The notes beneath the pieces were generated by a model that was not told the origin of the DNA, ran no database searches, and was given only the letters and a program-made list of their open reading frames with translations. The position numbers and the translations under genes are program-made. From assembly GCF_009739515.1 (NCBI RefSeq), contig NZ_CP046535.1:1488001-1552000 (forward strand): 64,000 bases of DNA, given 5' to 3'. Source of the DNA: Sphingomonas profundi. Lineage in GTDB: Bacteria > Pseudomonadota > Alphaproteobacteria > Sphingomonadales > Sphingomonadaceae. Shown here piece after piece: positions 7,859 to 17,189 of the stretch (position 1 is the first letter of the stretch; every line of letters starts with the position of its first letter).

Positions 7859-9682
7859 TCACTCCACCGTCACCGATTTCGCCAGGTTGCGCGGCTGGTC
7901 CACGTCCGTGCCCTTCGCCACCGCCACGTGGTAGGCGAGCAGCTGCACCGGGATCGCATAGACGATCGGCGCGATCAGCGGGTGCACCTTGGGCATCGTG
8001 ATCGTCGCCAGGCAGTCGTCGCCGGCCTCGGCGATGCCGTCATAGTCGGAGACCAGCACCACCTTGCCGCCGCGCGCCTGCACCTCCTGCATGTTCGAGA
8101 CCGTCTTCTCGAACAGCGGGCCGGAGGGGGCGAGGACGATCACCGGCACATGCTCGTCGATCAGCGCGATCGGGCCGTGCTTCATCTCGCCGGCGGCATA
8201 GCCTTCGGCGTGGATGTAGCTGATCTCCTTGAGTTTCAGCGCGCCTTCCAGCGCCAGCGGGTAATCCGGCCCGCGGCCCAGATACAGCACGTCGCGCGCC
8301 TGCGCGATCGCCCCGGACATCTCTTCAATGGCAGCGTCATAGGCGAGCGCGGCGTTGATCGCGGCCGGCGCCTCGCCCAGGTGGCGGACGATGCGGCGCT
8401 CCTCCTCGTCGGAGAGGCGGCCCTTGGCGCGGGCGAGGTTCGCCGCCAGCGCCGCCAGCACGGCGAGCTGGCAGGTGAACGCCTTGGTGGAGGCGACGCC
8501 GATCTCCGGCCCGGCATGGGTCGGCAGCAGCAGGTCCGCCTCGCGCGCCATCGTCGATGTCGGCACGTTGACGACGACGGCGATCTTCTGCCCGCCCGCG
8601 CGCGCGTGGCGCAGCGCCGCCAGCGTGTCCGCCGTCTCGCCGGACTGGCTGACGAACAGGGCCAGGCCGCCCTCCTCCATCACCGGCTCGCGGTAGCGGA
8701 ACTCGGACGCGTTATCGACCTCCACCGGCACACGGGCGAACCGCTCGATCCAGTATTTCGCCACCATCCCGGCATAATAGCTGGTGCCGCACGCCACGAT
8801 CGTCACCCGCCGGATCGCGCCGAGATCGAAGTCGGGGATGGGCAGCGAGACGCGGCCTTCCAGCGGCCGCAGGTACGATCGGATCGTCTGCGCCACCACC
8901 ACCGGCTGCTCGTATATCTCCTTGAGCATGAAGTGGCGGTGATTGCCCTTGTCGATCAGCGCCCCGGTGATGCCGGAGATCGTGACCGGCCGATCGACCG
9001 GCTGATCCTGCGCGTCGTAGATCTGCGTGCCCGCGCGCGTGATGACGACCCAGTCGCCCTCCTCCAGATAGGCGATGCGCTGGGTGAGCGGCGCCAGCGC
9101 CAGCGCGTCGGAGCCGAGATAGGTCTCGTCATCGCCATAGCCCACCACCAGCGGCGAGCCGAGCCGCGCGCCGACGATCATGTCCGGCCGCTGGCGGAAC
9201 AGGATGGCGAGCGCGAAGGCGCCGCGCAGCCGCTTCAGCGACAGGCGCACCGCTTCCACCGGATCGACGCCCGCCTCCACCTGGTCGGAGATCAGGTGGG
9301 CCACCACCTCGCTGTCCGTCTGGCTCTCGAACACGCGGCCTTTCGCCGCCAGTTCGTCCCGCAGGGTCTTGAAGTTCTCGATGATGCCGTTGTGGACGAT
9401 CGCCACCTCGCCGGTGGCATGGGGGTGGGCGTTGCTGGTCGTGGGGCCGCCGTGCGTCGCCCAGCGGGTGTGGGCGATGCCGACGTCGCCGGCCAGCGGC
9501 TCCGCGGCCAGCACGCGGGCGAGATTGTCCAGCTTGCCCTCGGCGCGCCGGCGATCGAGCGCCGCATCGTGGATCGTGCAGATGCCGGCCGAATCGTAGC
9601 CGCGATATTCCAGCCGCCGCAGGCCCGCCAGCAGCCGCTCCGCCACCGCGCTCTGCCCCAATATGCCGATGATGCCGCACAT
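7859..9682 (-). CDS. glmS: Glutamine--fructose-6-phosphate aminotransferase
   Basis: Makes glucosamine-6-phosphate for peptidoglycan and LPS, 607 residues, full length. The N-terminal glutaminase nucleophile is Cys2 (MCGIIGILG). Two SIS sugar-isomerase domains follow (ACGTSYYAGMVAKYW and FVSQSGETADTLAALRHA). The conserved C-terminus DQPRNLAKSVTVE is present. It lies 86 bp downstream of glmU in the same direction, the usual glmUS order. No glmS ribozyme fold is apparent in that gap. Confidence 0.97.
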   Translation of the reverse strand: MCGIIGILGQSAVAERLLAGLRRLEYRGYDSAGICTIHDAALDRRRAEGKLDNLARVLAAEPLAGDVGIAHTRWATHGGPTTSNAHPHATGEVAIVHNGIIENFKTLRDELAAKGRVFESQTDSEVVAHLISDQVEAGVDPVEAVRLSLKRLRGAFALAILFRQRPDMIVGARLGSPLVVGYGDDETYLGSDALALAPLTQRIAYLEEGDWVVITRAGTQIYDAQDQPVDRPVTISGITGALIDKGNHRHFMLKEIYEQPVVVAQTIRSYLRPLEGRVSLPIPDFDLGAIRRVTIVACGTSYYAGMVAKYWIERFARVPVEVDNASEFRYREPVMEEGGLALFVSQSGETADTLAALRHARAGGQKIAVVVNVPTSTMAREADLLLPTHAGPEIGVASTKAFTCQLAVLAALAANLARAKGRLSDEEERRIVRHLGEAPAAINAALAYDAAIEEMSGAIAQARDVLYLGRGPDYPLALEGALKLKEISYIHAEGYAAGEMKHGPIALIDEHVPVIVLAPSGPLFEKTVSNMQEVQARGGKVVLVSDYDGIAEAGDDCLATITMPKVHPLIAPIVYAIPVQLLAYHVAVAKGTDVDQPRNLAKSVTVE

Positions 9683-9768
9683 GCGCGTATGCTTTCCTGT
9701 ATCCCCGCGCGCCTCTAGCAGCGCCGCCGTTCGCTATGATGTAAGCGGGCTGAACTTCGGTTAACGCG

Positions 9769-11127
9769 CTACGTCTTCGCTGCGGCCTTCTTCGCCGCCA
9801 TCCGCTCGCGGAAGCGGGTCGCCCAGCCGTCCTTGTCCTGCTGCGGCGCGCGGACGATCGCCAGCGCGCCGGCCGCCACGCCGCGCGTCAGCACCGTGCC
9901 CGCGCCCACGATCGCGCCCTCGCCCACCGATACCGGCGCCACCAGCGCGCTGTTCGATCCGATGAAGGCGTTGGCCCCCACCACCGTGCGATATTTGAAG
10001 AAGCCGTCGTAATTGCAGGTGATCGTGCCCGCGCCGATATTCGCCCCGGCCCCGATGTCGGCATCGCCGATATAGCTCAGATGGTTGGCCTTCGCGCCCG
10101 CGCCCAGCCGCGCCTGCTTCACCTCGACGAAATTGCCCACCTTCGCCTTCGCGCCGATCTCCGCCCCGGGCCGCAGCCGCGCATAGGGGCCGATCTCGGC
10201 CCCGGCGGCGATCGTCGCGCCCTCGATATGGCTGAACGCGCGGATCGTCACCCCGTCCGCCACCACCGCGCCGGGGCCGAAGAACACGTTCGGCTCCACC
10301 GTCACGTCGCGGCCGATGCGCGTGTCGTGGGCGAACCACACCGTATCCGGCGCGATCAAGGTCGCGCCCTCGGCCATCGCCGCCGCCCGCCGTCGCTGCT
10401 GCCACGCCGCCTCCACCTCGGCCAGTTCGGCGCGGCTGTTGATGCCGGCGACCTCCCACGGCTCCGCCTCGATCACGGCGGACCGGCGGCCCTCGGCGGC
10501 GGCCAGCATCACGATGTCCGGCAGATAATATTCGCCGGCGGCGTTGGCGTTGCCCACCTTGTCCAGCAACCGCCACAGATCGGCGCTGCGCACCGCCATC
10601 AGCCCGGAATTGCAGAGGCCCAGCGCCCGCTCCTCCGCCGTCGCATCCTTGTGCTCGACCATCGTGTCGATCAGGCCGCCGGTCTCGGCGATGCGGCCGT
10701 AGGCCAGCGTATCGGCCGGGCGGAAGCCGAGCACCACCACCGCCGGCGCATCGGCCTCGTTCAGCCGGTCGAGCATGCGCGCCATCGTCTCCGCCCGCAC
10801 CAGCGGCACGTCGCCGTAGAGGATGATGACGTCGCCCGCGAAAGCGGAGAGGAAGCCGCCGGCCTGCTGCACCGCATGCGCCGTGCCCAGCTGCGGCTCC
10901 TGCACCGCCAGCCCCACGCCCAGCGGCGCGGCCAGCCGCTCCACCTGATCGCGCCCGCTGCCGACCACCACCACGCGCGCGGCCGGCGACAGCTCGTCGA
11001 CGGCGCCGAGCAGGTGCCCCAGCATCGGCCGGCCGGCGATCGGGTGCAGCACCTTGTGGAGATCGGATCGCATCCGCGTGCCCTTACCGGCGGCGAGGAT
11101 GATGGCGGCGAGAGGCGGGCGGGACAT
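9769..11127 (-). CDS. glmU: Bifunctional UDP-GlcNAc pyrophosphorylase / GlcN-1-P acetyltransferase
   Basis: Carries out the last two steps to UDP-GlcNAc, 452 residues. The uridyltransferase domain begins with LAAGKGTRMRSDLHKVLHP. The C-terminal half is a left-handed beta helix of hexapeptide repeats containing the acetyltransferase region YIGDADIGAGANIGAGTITC. ATG at 11127 gives MSRPPLAAIILAAGKG, the standard N-terminus; longer in-frame starts would overlap the divergent gph gene. It forms an operon with glmS downstream. Confidence 0.96.
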   Translation of the reverse strand: MSRPPLAAIILAAGKGTRMRSDLHKVLHPIAGRPMLGHLLGAVDELSPAARVVVVGSGRDQVERLAAPLGVGLAVQEPQLGTAHAVQQAGGFLSAFAGDVIILYGDVPLVRAETMARMLDRLNEADAPAVVVLGFRPADTLAYGRIAETGGLIDTMVEHKDATAEERALGLCNSGLMAVRSADLWRLLDKVGNANAAGEYYLPDIVMLAAAEGRRSAVIEAEPWEVAGINSRAELAEVEAAWQQRRRAAAMAEGATLIAPDTVWFAHDTRIGRDVTVEPNVFFGPGAVVADGVTIRAFSHIEGATIAAGAEIGPYARLRPGAEIGAKAKVGNFVEVKQARLGAGAKANHLSYIGDADIGAGANIGAGTITCNYDGFFKYRTVVGANAFIGSNSALVAPVSVGEGAIVGAGTVLTRGVAAGALAIVRAPQQDKDGWATRFRERMAAKKAAAKT

Positions 11128-11188
11128 GACGCCGGCTTTGCCACGTCGCGCTTGCCTTTGCCATATCGGGCGGGCCACAGGCGGCGGC

Positions 11189-11854
11189 ATGAACCGCTTT
11201 CCCTTCGATGTCGTGGCCTTCGATCTGGATGGCACGCTGGCCGATACGGCACCCGATCTCACCGCCGCGCTCAACCACGCGCTCGGCCGGCTGGGGCGCG
11301 CGGCGGTGCCGGCCGAGTCGGTGCGGCACATGGTGGGCCATGGCGCCCGCGCGCTGCTGCAGAAGGGCCTCGCCGCTACGGGCGATGCGAACGAGGCGCT
11401 GGTGGAGGCGGGCTTCCCCATGTTCCTCGACTATTACGAGGCCCATATCGCCGACGGCACGCGCGCGTTCGACGGGCTGGAGGCCGCGCTCGACGGGCTG
11501 GCCGGCATGGGCGTGCGGCTGGCGATCTGCACCAATAAGCTGGAGGGGCTGAGCCGCCGCCTCGTCTCCGCCCTCGGCTGGGACGATCGCTTCGCGGCAT
11601 TGGTGGGCGGCGACACGCTGCCGGTGCGCAAGCCCGATCCCGCACCGCTGCGCGAGGCGATCCGCCGCGCCGGCGGCGGCCGCGCCGCGTTCGTGGGCGA
11701 TTCGATCACCGACACGGACACCGCCCGCGCCGCCGCCATTCCCTGCGTGGCGGTGAGCTTCGGCTTCTCGGACCGGCCGCCGCAGCAGCTGGGCGCGACG
11801 GCGCTGATCGACCATTTCGACGCGCTGATCCCGGCGCTGGAGCGGATCGGGTAA
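11189..11854 (+). CDS. gph: Phosphoglycolate phosphatase, HAD family
   Basis: HAD hydrolase of 221 residues. Motif I is FDLDGTLADTAPD (nucleophile Asp near residue 10), motif II ICTNK near 115 and motif IV FVGDSITDTDTA near 170. The helical cap resembles Gph, which clears 2-phosphoglycolate formed during DNA repair or oxygenase side reactions. ATG at 11189 places motif I at the usual distance. It is divergent from glmU with a 61-bp gap. Confidence 0.88.
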   Translation: MNRFPFDVVAFDLDGTLADTAPDLTAALNHALGRLGRAAVPAESVRHMVGHGARALLQKGLAATGDANEALVEAGFPMFLDYYEAHIADGTRAFDGLEAALDGLAGMGVRLAICTNKLEGLSRRLVSALGWDDRFAALVGGDTLPVRKPDPAPLREAIRRAGGGRAAFVGDSITDTDTARAAAIPCVAVSFGFSDRPPQQLGATALIDHFDALIPALERIG

Positions 11855-11913
11855 CGCCGCCCCCGCCCCCTGCCCTCACCCGGACGCCGTTTCCCTGCCG
11901 TAAGCCGGGACGC

Positions 11914-13362
11914 CTATGCGTCGCGCAGCCCCACGCCGATGGAGGCGCGGACCTGCTCGCTCTCCGTCGAGACGACCGGGAAGGCGCAATAGTCGGCGGC
12001 GTAATAGGCGCTCGGGCGGTGGTTGCCGGAGAGGCCGACGCCGCCGAACGGCGCCTTGGACGACGCGCCGTTGGTCGGCCGGTTCCAGTTGACGATGCCG
12101 GCGCGCACGTTCGCCCAGAAGCGGTCGTAGAGTTCGGGCGCGCCGCCGACGAGAGCCGCCGAGAGGCCGTAGCGGGTAGCGTTCGCCTCGGCGATGGCGG
12201 CGTCGAAATCCGGCACGCGGATCACCTGGAGGACGGGGCCGAAAATCTCCTCGTCCGATCGGTTCGCCACGTTCGTCACGTCGATCAGCGCGGGGGTGAG
12301 GAACGGCTTGTCGGCGGCCGGACGCTGGAGATGCTTGATCGCGCGCCCGCCGCTCATGATGAGGCCGAGGAAGCGTTCCTCGATCGCGTTCGCCGCCTGG
12401 TTGTCGATCACCGGGCCCATGAACGGCGGCGGGCTGGCGTGGGGGTGATCGACGATGATGCGGGCGATCAGCTTGCAGATCTCGTCCAGCAGCGGCTGGT
12501 GGGCGCCGTCGCGCACGATCAGCCGGCGGGCGGCGGTGCAGCGCTGGCCGGCGGAGAGATAGGCGGACTGCACGGCGATCACGGCGGCCGAGTGCAGGTC
12601 CGGCGTGTCCCACATGACGAGCGGGTTGTTGCCGCCCAGCTCCAGCGCGAGAATGCGGTTCGGCGTCTCGGCGAACTGGCGGTGGAGGGCGAGGCCGCCG
12701 CGCACCGATCCGGTGAACAGCAGCCCGTCAATGTTCGGGTCGGCCGCCAGCGCCGCGCCCTCGGCCGGGCCGCCGGGCACGAAGCGGGCGACGCCGGGCG
12801 GCACGCCGGCCTCGTGCAGGCAGGCGACCAGCATCTGGCCTGTGGCCGGCGTCTTCTCCGATGGCTTGAACACGATCGCGTTGCCGGCGATCAGCGCCGG
12901 CACGATGTGGCCGTTGGGCAGGTGCGCCGGGAAGTTGAACGGCCCGAGCACCGCCAGCACGCCGTGCGGCTTGTGGCGCACGGCCGTGCGGGCGCCCATC
13001 GCGCCCTCCATCCGGCGCTGCGGCGTACGCTCCGCATAGGCCGCGATCGAGATGTCGACCTTGGCGACGACGCTCTCCACCTCGGTGCGCGCCTCCCACA
13101 TCGGCTTGCCGGTCTCCCGCGCGATCAGGTCGGCGAACTGCTCGGCCCGCTGGCGGACGACGTTGGCGTAGCGGCGCATCGTCTCGACCCGCACGGAGAG
13201 CGGGCGCGAGGCCCAGTCCGGCCAGGCGGCGCGCGCGATCGCCACCTCGTCGGCGGGATCGCCAGGCATGCCGCGCCAGAGGATCTGCCCGGTGGCGGGC
13301 TCGGTCGAGACGATTTCGGGCGACGACATGGGCGCAAGCTTCTCCGCGGCGGTGGCCATCAT
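11914..13362 (-). CDS. astD: N-succinylglutamate 5-semialdehyde dehydrogenase
   Basis: Aldehyde dehydrogenase of the arginine succinyltransferase (AST) pathway, 482 residues, NAD+-dependent, giving succinylglutamate. The general-base Glu is in LALELGGNNPLV near 250 and the catalytic Cys in YLSAGQRCTAARRL near 285. The AstD-like N-terminus VSTEPATGQILWRG is present. Its first ATG overlaps the upstream selO stop by four bases (ATGA), so coupling supports the start at 13362, although MSSPEIV ten residues in is the more family-like beginning. No astA, astB, astC or astE lies in the window, so this copy is an orphan and may serve another aldehyde. Confidence 0.88.
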   Translation of the reverse strand: MMATAAEKLAPMSSPEIVSTEPATGQILWRGMPGDPADEVAIARAAWPDWASRPLSVRVETMRRYANVVRQRAEQFADLIARETGKPMWEARTEVESVVAKVDISIAAYAERTPQRRMEGAMGARTAVRHKPHGVLAVLGPFNFPAHLPNGHIVPALIAGNAIVFKPSEKTPATGQMLVACLHEAGVPPGVARFVPGGPAEGAALAADPNIDGLLFTGSVRGGLALHRQFAETPNRILALELGGNNPLVMWDTPDLHSAAVIAVQSAYLSAGQRCTAARRLIVRDGAHQPLLDEICKLIARIIVDHPHASPPPFMGPVIDNQAANAIEERFLGLIMSGGRAIKHLQRPAADKPFLTPALIDVTNVANRSDEEIFGPVLQVIRVPDFDAAIAEANATRYGLSAALVGGAPELYDRFWANVRAGIVNWNRPTNGASSKAPFGGVGLSGNHRPSAYYAADYCAFPVVSTESEQVRASIGVGLRDA

Positions 13363-14801
13363 TGCGTCAGGGCTCCTTCCCGCGCAATCACCTGCCCCGC
13401 GCGCATGGCATCACCCATTCGTCTAATCGCATCGACCTTGGCGTCGAAGGCCGACCAGTCGTCCGCCTCGGCGATGCGCGCCCAGATCGCCTCCACCTCC
13501 TCGATCGGCATGGCGCACGGCGCGGCATCGGACCAGTAGGGGTGATCCGTGGCGGTGGCCGGAGCGAAGCCGCCCACCGTCATGGCGAACAGGGCGAAGG
13601 CGTCGTCGTCGTAGCGCCGGCTCGCGCGATCGCGCAGCGTGCCGCCGCGCCAGTCGAAGAAGAAGCGATCGATCGTGACGCCGCGATCGATCGCCGCCGG
13701 ATCGCCCAGCGCCGCCTCGATCCCGGCGAGCAGCGCCATATCCTCCTTCTCCGCCTTTGGCGCGATGCCCAGGCGGGCGAAGATGGCGTCGCGGAAGGCC
13801 GCCTCGAACGCCGCCGGAAACGTCTCCAGCGCCGGCACCAGCGCCTCCGGCGCGACGAGCGTGCGCAGCGCGATGGCGAGCTGCACGACATCCCAGTGGA
13901 TCGCCTGCGCCTGCCGGCCGAAGGCGTAGAGCCCCTGATGATCGAAATAGGCGGCGGTGAAGCCCGGATCCCACGTCTGGGCGAAGCGCCAAGGGCCGTA
14001 GTCGAAGCTCTCCAGCGTGACGTTGATGTTGTCGCTGTTGAGCACGCCGTGGACGAAGCCCGCCGCCATGTAGCTGGCGGCCAGCCGGGCGGCGCGCGGC
14101 ACCACGCGGGCGATCAGCCGCTCCACCGGCGCGTCGCCGGGCGACTCGCCGTAGAGTTGCGTCAGGCAATAGTCGACCAGCCGGGCCATGGCCTCGCCGT
14201 CGTTCAGATAGGCCAGGCGCTGGAAGGTGCCGATGCGGATGTGGCCGTGGCTCAGCCGCACCATCACCGCCGATCGGGTGGGCGACGGCTCGTCGCCGCG
14301 ATGCAGCTGCTCGCCCGTCTCGATCAGCGAGAAGGTCTTGGAGGTCTCCACCCCCAGCGCCTCCAGCATCTCCGTCGCCAGCACCTCGCGCACGCCGCCC
14401 TTCAGGGTGAGGCGGCCGTCGCCGGAGCGGCTCCAGGGCGTCTGCCCAGAACCCTTGGTGCCGAGATCGAGCAGGCGATCCCGCCCGTCGCGCAGCTGGG
14501 CGAACAGGAAGCCGCGCCCGTCACCGATATCGGGATTGTACACGCGGAACTGGTGGCCGTGATAGCGCAGCGCCAGCGGCTGCGGCAGGTTGCCGGGCAG
14601 CGGCGCGAAGCGGCCGAAATGATCGATCCACGCCGCATCGTCCAGGGTGTCGAGACCCACCGCGCCATCCCACCGGCGATTGCGGAAACGCAAGATCGTC
14701 TGCGGGAAGGCCGCCGCCGCGACCGGATCGAAGAAGCCGTCGCCCAGCGCCAGGATGCGCGGATCGGGCCGGTACGGCGCTGCTTGCGGGGTGATGACCA
14801 T
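13359..14801 (-). CDS. selO: SelO/YdiU protein adenylyltransferase (pseudokinase fold)
   Basis: Member of the SelO family, which transfers AMP rather than phosphate to protein Ser, Thr or Tyr and is linked to redox stress. The 480 residues carry the family motifs: GTKGSGQTPWSRSGDGRLTL near 115, RLSHGHIRIGTF near 180 and VHGVLNSDNINV near 240 with DYGPWRF after it. As in most bacterial members there is no selenocysteine. ATG at 14801 was chosen because the more distal ATG at 14840 would overlap the start of the divergent hydrolase. Overlap with astD suggests cotranscription. Confidence 0.9.
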   Translation of the reverse strand: MVITPQAAPYRPDPRILALGDGFFDPVAAAAFPQTILRFRNRRWDGAVGLDTLDDAAWIDHFGRFAPLPGNLPQPLALRYHGHQFRVYNPDIGDGRGFLFAQLRDGRDRLLDLGTKGSGQTPWSRSGDGRLTLKGGVREVLATEMLEALGVETSKTFSLIETGEQLHRGDEPSPTRSAVMVRLSHGHIRIGTFQRLAYLNDGEAMARLVDYCLTQLYGESPGDAPVERLIARVVPRAARLAASYMAAGFVHGVLNSDNINVTLESFDYGPWRFAQTWDPGFTAAYFDHQGLYAFGRQAQAIHWDVVQLAIALRTLVAPEALVPALETFPAAFEAAFRDAIFARLGIAPKAEKEDMALLAGIEAALGDPAAIDRGVTIDRFFFDWRGGTLRDRASRRYDDDAFALFAMTVGGFAPATATDHPYWSDAAPCAMPIEEVEAIWARIAEADDWSAFDAKVDAIRRMGDAMRAGQVIAREGALTQ

Positions 14802-14838
14802 GCCGCGATATGGGGGGTGGCAGGCAGGGGACGCAAGC

Positions 14839-15699
14839 ATGGCGGTGTGGACGGACGGCTATTGGTGGTCCAACGACAATCTCAGGCTGCATTATCGCGA
14901 CTATGCGGGCGATGCCGCGCTGCCGCCGATCCTGTGCATCCCCGGCCTCACCCGCAACGCGCGCGACTTCGCCGATCTGGCCGCGCGGCTGGCCGGGCCG
15001 TGGCGGGTGATCTGCGTGGACCTGCGCGGGCGCGGCGAGAGCGCCTATGCGCGCGATCCGATGAGCTACGTGCCGCTCACCTACCTGCACGATCTGGAGG
15101 CGCTGATCGCGCAGCTGAAGCTGGAGCGGTTCGTGCTGTTCGGCACGTCGCTGGGCGGCATGCTCTCAGCGCTGCTCTCCTCCACCGGGCGGGCGCGGGT
15201 GGCGGGCGTGCTGCTGAACGATATCGGGCCGGTGCTGGAGCCGGCCGGGCTGGCGCGGATCAAGGGTTATGTCGGGCGCAGCGCCAGCTTCCCGACATGG
15301 CTGCACGCCGCCCGCGCCATCGCCGACACGCAAGGGGCGGCCTATCCCGATTTCACCATCGAGGATTGGCTGGCCAAGGCCAAGCGGCTCTGCCGGCTCA
15401 CGTCGGCCGGCCGCATCGTGCACGATTACGACATGAAGATCGCCGAGCCGCTGCGCGTGCCCGGTGGCGAATCGGGATTCGACATGTGGCCCGCCTTCGA
15501 GAGCCTGAAGGGCGTGCCGGGGCTGCTGCTGCGCGGCGCCCTCTCCGACCTGTTCTCCGCCGCGACCGCCGCCGAGATGGCGCGGCGCCTGCCCGATCTG
15601 GAGCTGGTGACGGTGCCGCGCGTGGGCCACGCGCCGGTGCTGGACGAGCCCGCCGCGCTCGCCGCGATCGATCGGCTGCTGGCGCGGGTGGCGGGCTGA
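14839..15699 (+). CDS. Alpha/beta hydrolase
   Basis: 286-residue alpha/beta-hydrolase-fold protein without signal peptide; substrate unknown. The oxyanion region ILCIPGLTRNARDF lies near 35, the nucleophile elbow GTSLGGML near 102 and the catalytic His in VGHAPVLDEP near 265. The opening WTDGYWWSNDNLRLHYRDY is typical of a sphingomonad group of small esterases or lactonases. The start lies only 37 bp from the divergent selO start. A glycosyltransferase follows after 34 bp on the same strand, but a functional link is not evident. Confidence 0.82.
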   Translation: MAVWTDGYWWSNDNLRLHYRDYAGDAALPPILCIPGLTRNARDFADLAARLAGPWRVICVDLRGRGESAYARDPMSYVPLTYLHDLEALIAQLKLERFVLFGTSLGGMLSALLSSTGRARVAGVLLNDIGPVLEPAGLARIKGYVGRSASFPTWLHAARAIADTQGAAYPDFTIEDWLAKAKRLCRLTSAGRIVHDYDMKIAEPLRVPGGESGFDMWPAFESLKGVPGLLLRGALSDLFSAATAAEMARRLPDLELVTVPRVGHAPVLDEPAALAAIDRLLARVAG

Positions 15700-15733
15700 C
15701 CTTTCGTTCACCGCTTTCTGCGATGATGGCGCG

Positions 15734-16891
15734 ATGACGCCGGTCCGCATCCTCCACGCCCACTCCACCTTCACCCTCGGCGGCAAGGAGGCGCGCGCCG
15801 TGCGGCTGATGAACGCGTTCGGCCCGGCGGCACACCATGTGGTGCTGAGCGCGGTGGCGGACGCCACCGGCGCGCGGCACGCGATCGATCCCGCCGTGGC
15901 GGCGGACTTGCCGGCCGATGCGCCTTCGCTCGCGGGCAAGCCGGAGCCGTTCCGCTACCGCGCGCTCGCCCGCTACATGGCCGGCTTCGATCTGGTGCTC
16001 ACCTATAATTGGGGCGCGATGGATGCGGTGATGGCGCACCGCATGTTCGCGCCGCTGATGCGGCTGCCGCCGCTGATCCACCACGAGGACGGCTTCAATG
16101 CCGACGAGGCGGTGCGGCAGAAGCCCAAGCGCGTGTGGTTCCGCCGGCTGGGTCTGCCGACGGCGCGCGCGCTGGTCGTGCCGTCGGAGCGGCTGGAGCG
16201 GATCGCCCGCGAGACATGGCGGCAGCCGCCGGCGCGGATCGTGCGAATCGCCAACGGGGTGGACGTGGCGCGCGGGCTGGACCGGCCGGCGGCGGGCGCC
16301 ATCCCCGGCTTCGTCCGCCGCCCCGGCGACGTCGTGATCGGCACGCTGGCCGGCCTGCGCGCGGTGAAGAACCTGCAACGCCTCGTCCGCGCCTTCGCCG
16401 CGGTGGCGGCGACGACCGGACAGGCGCGGCCCCGCCTCGTCATCGTCGGCGAGGGGCCGGAGCGTGCGGCGATCGTGGCGGAGGCGGAGCGGCTGGGCGT
16501 GGCCGACCGGCTGCTGCTGCCGGGCTTCCTGCCCGATCCGCTGCGCTATGTCGGGCTGTTCGACATCTTCGCCCTGTCGTCCGACAGCGAGCAGGCGCCG
16601 ATCTCGCTGATCGAGGCGATGGCGGCCGGCCTGCCCGTGGCGGCGACCGACGTGGGCGACATCGCGGCGATGGTCTCCGCCGCCAACCGCGCGCTGATCG
16701 TGCCGGCGGACGACGAGGCGGCGCTGGCGGCGGCTTTGGCGCGGCTGACCGGCGATCTCTCGCTGCGCCAGCGGATCGGTGCGGCCAACCGCGCGCGGGC
16801 GGTGGCGACGTTCGACGAGACGGCGATGATCGCCGGCTACCGCGCGCTCTACGCGCGGGCGATCGGGCGGGAGTCGGCGCTGGCGACGTAA
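15734..16891 (+). CDS. Group 1 (GT4-like) glycosyltransferase
   Basis: 385-residue GT-B fold glycosyltransferase, probably cytosolic or membrane-peripheral and acting on a surface polysaccharide or glycolipid. The N-terminal acceptor domain begins ILHAHSTFTLGGKEARAVRL. The donor domain is seen from about residue 195 (DVVIGTLAGLRAVKNLQRLV, then LVIVGEGPERAAI). The nucleotide-sugar motif SDSEQAPISLIEAMAAGLPV is near 285-305. Donor and acceptor cannot be inferred. No other polysaccharide genes are adjacent. Confidence 0.85.
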   Translation: MTPVRILHAHSTFTLGGKEARAVRLMNAFGPAAHHVVLSAVADATGARHAIDPAVAADLPADAPSLAGKPEPFRYRALARYMAGFDLVLTYNWGAMDAVMAHRMFAPLMRLPPLIHHEDGFNADEAVRQKPKRVWFRRLGLPTARALVVPSERLERIARETWRQPPARIVRIANGVDVARGLDRPAAGAIPGFVRRPGDVVIGTLAGLRAVKNLQRLVRAFAAVAATTGQARPRLVIVGEGPERAAIVAEAERLGVADRLLLPGFLPDPLRYVGLFDIFALSSDSEQAPISLIEAMAAGLPVAATDVGDIAAMVSAANRALIVPADDEAALAAALARLTGDLSLRQRIGAANRARAVATFDETAMIAGYRALYARAIGRESALAT

Positions 16892-16992
16892 AGCGGGCTG
16901 TACCGCCGCTCAGTACGGCGCGGCCATTGCCTTGCGCCGGGCGCGCTCGGACACTGCTCGGCAAAAACGGTCGGATCGCCTCTCGGCCGTCG

Positions 16993-17189
16993 CTAGGCTG
17001 GATCGACATCGAGCTGATCAAGCCGATTTTGCTCGCATCTTATGCACACCGCTCATCCTGAGGAGCCATTGAGCCTGTCGAAATGGCGTCTCGAAGGACA
17101 CGGGCCGTCCTTCGAGACGGGTCTTCACCTTCGCTCAGCCCGTCCTCAGGATGAGCGGACAGGTAAAGTTGAATGTCGATCCGGCCTAG
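16993..17189. repeat. Terminal-inverted-repeat (MITE-like) element, copy 2
   Basis: A 197-bp element. Left end CTAGGCTGGATCGACAT and the reverse complement of the right end, CTAGGCCGGATCGACAT, agree at 16 of 17 positions. The inner pair CCGCTCATCCTGAGGA...TCCTCAGGATGAGCGG and the central GTCTCGAAGGA stem are shared with copy 1. The right terminal CTAG contains the lepB stop codon (17186-17188). It occupies most of the 294-bp gap between the glycosyltransferase and lepB genes, where nothing else is visible. Confidence 0.82.

Noticed and set aside
9683-9768. glmS ribozyme upstream of glmS
   Set aside because: The gap is only 86 bp and shows no conserved ribozyme core; these ribozymes are characteristic of Gram-positive bacteria.
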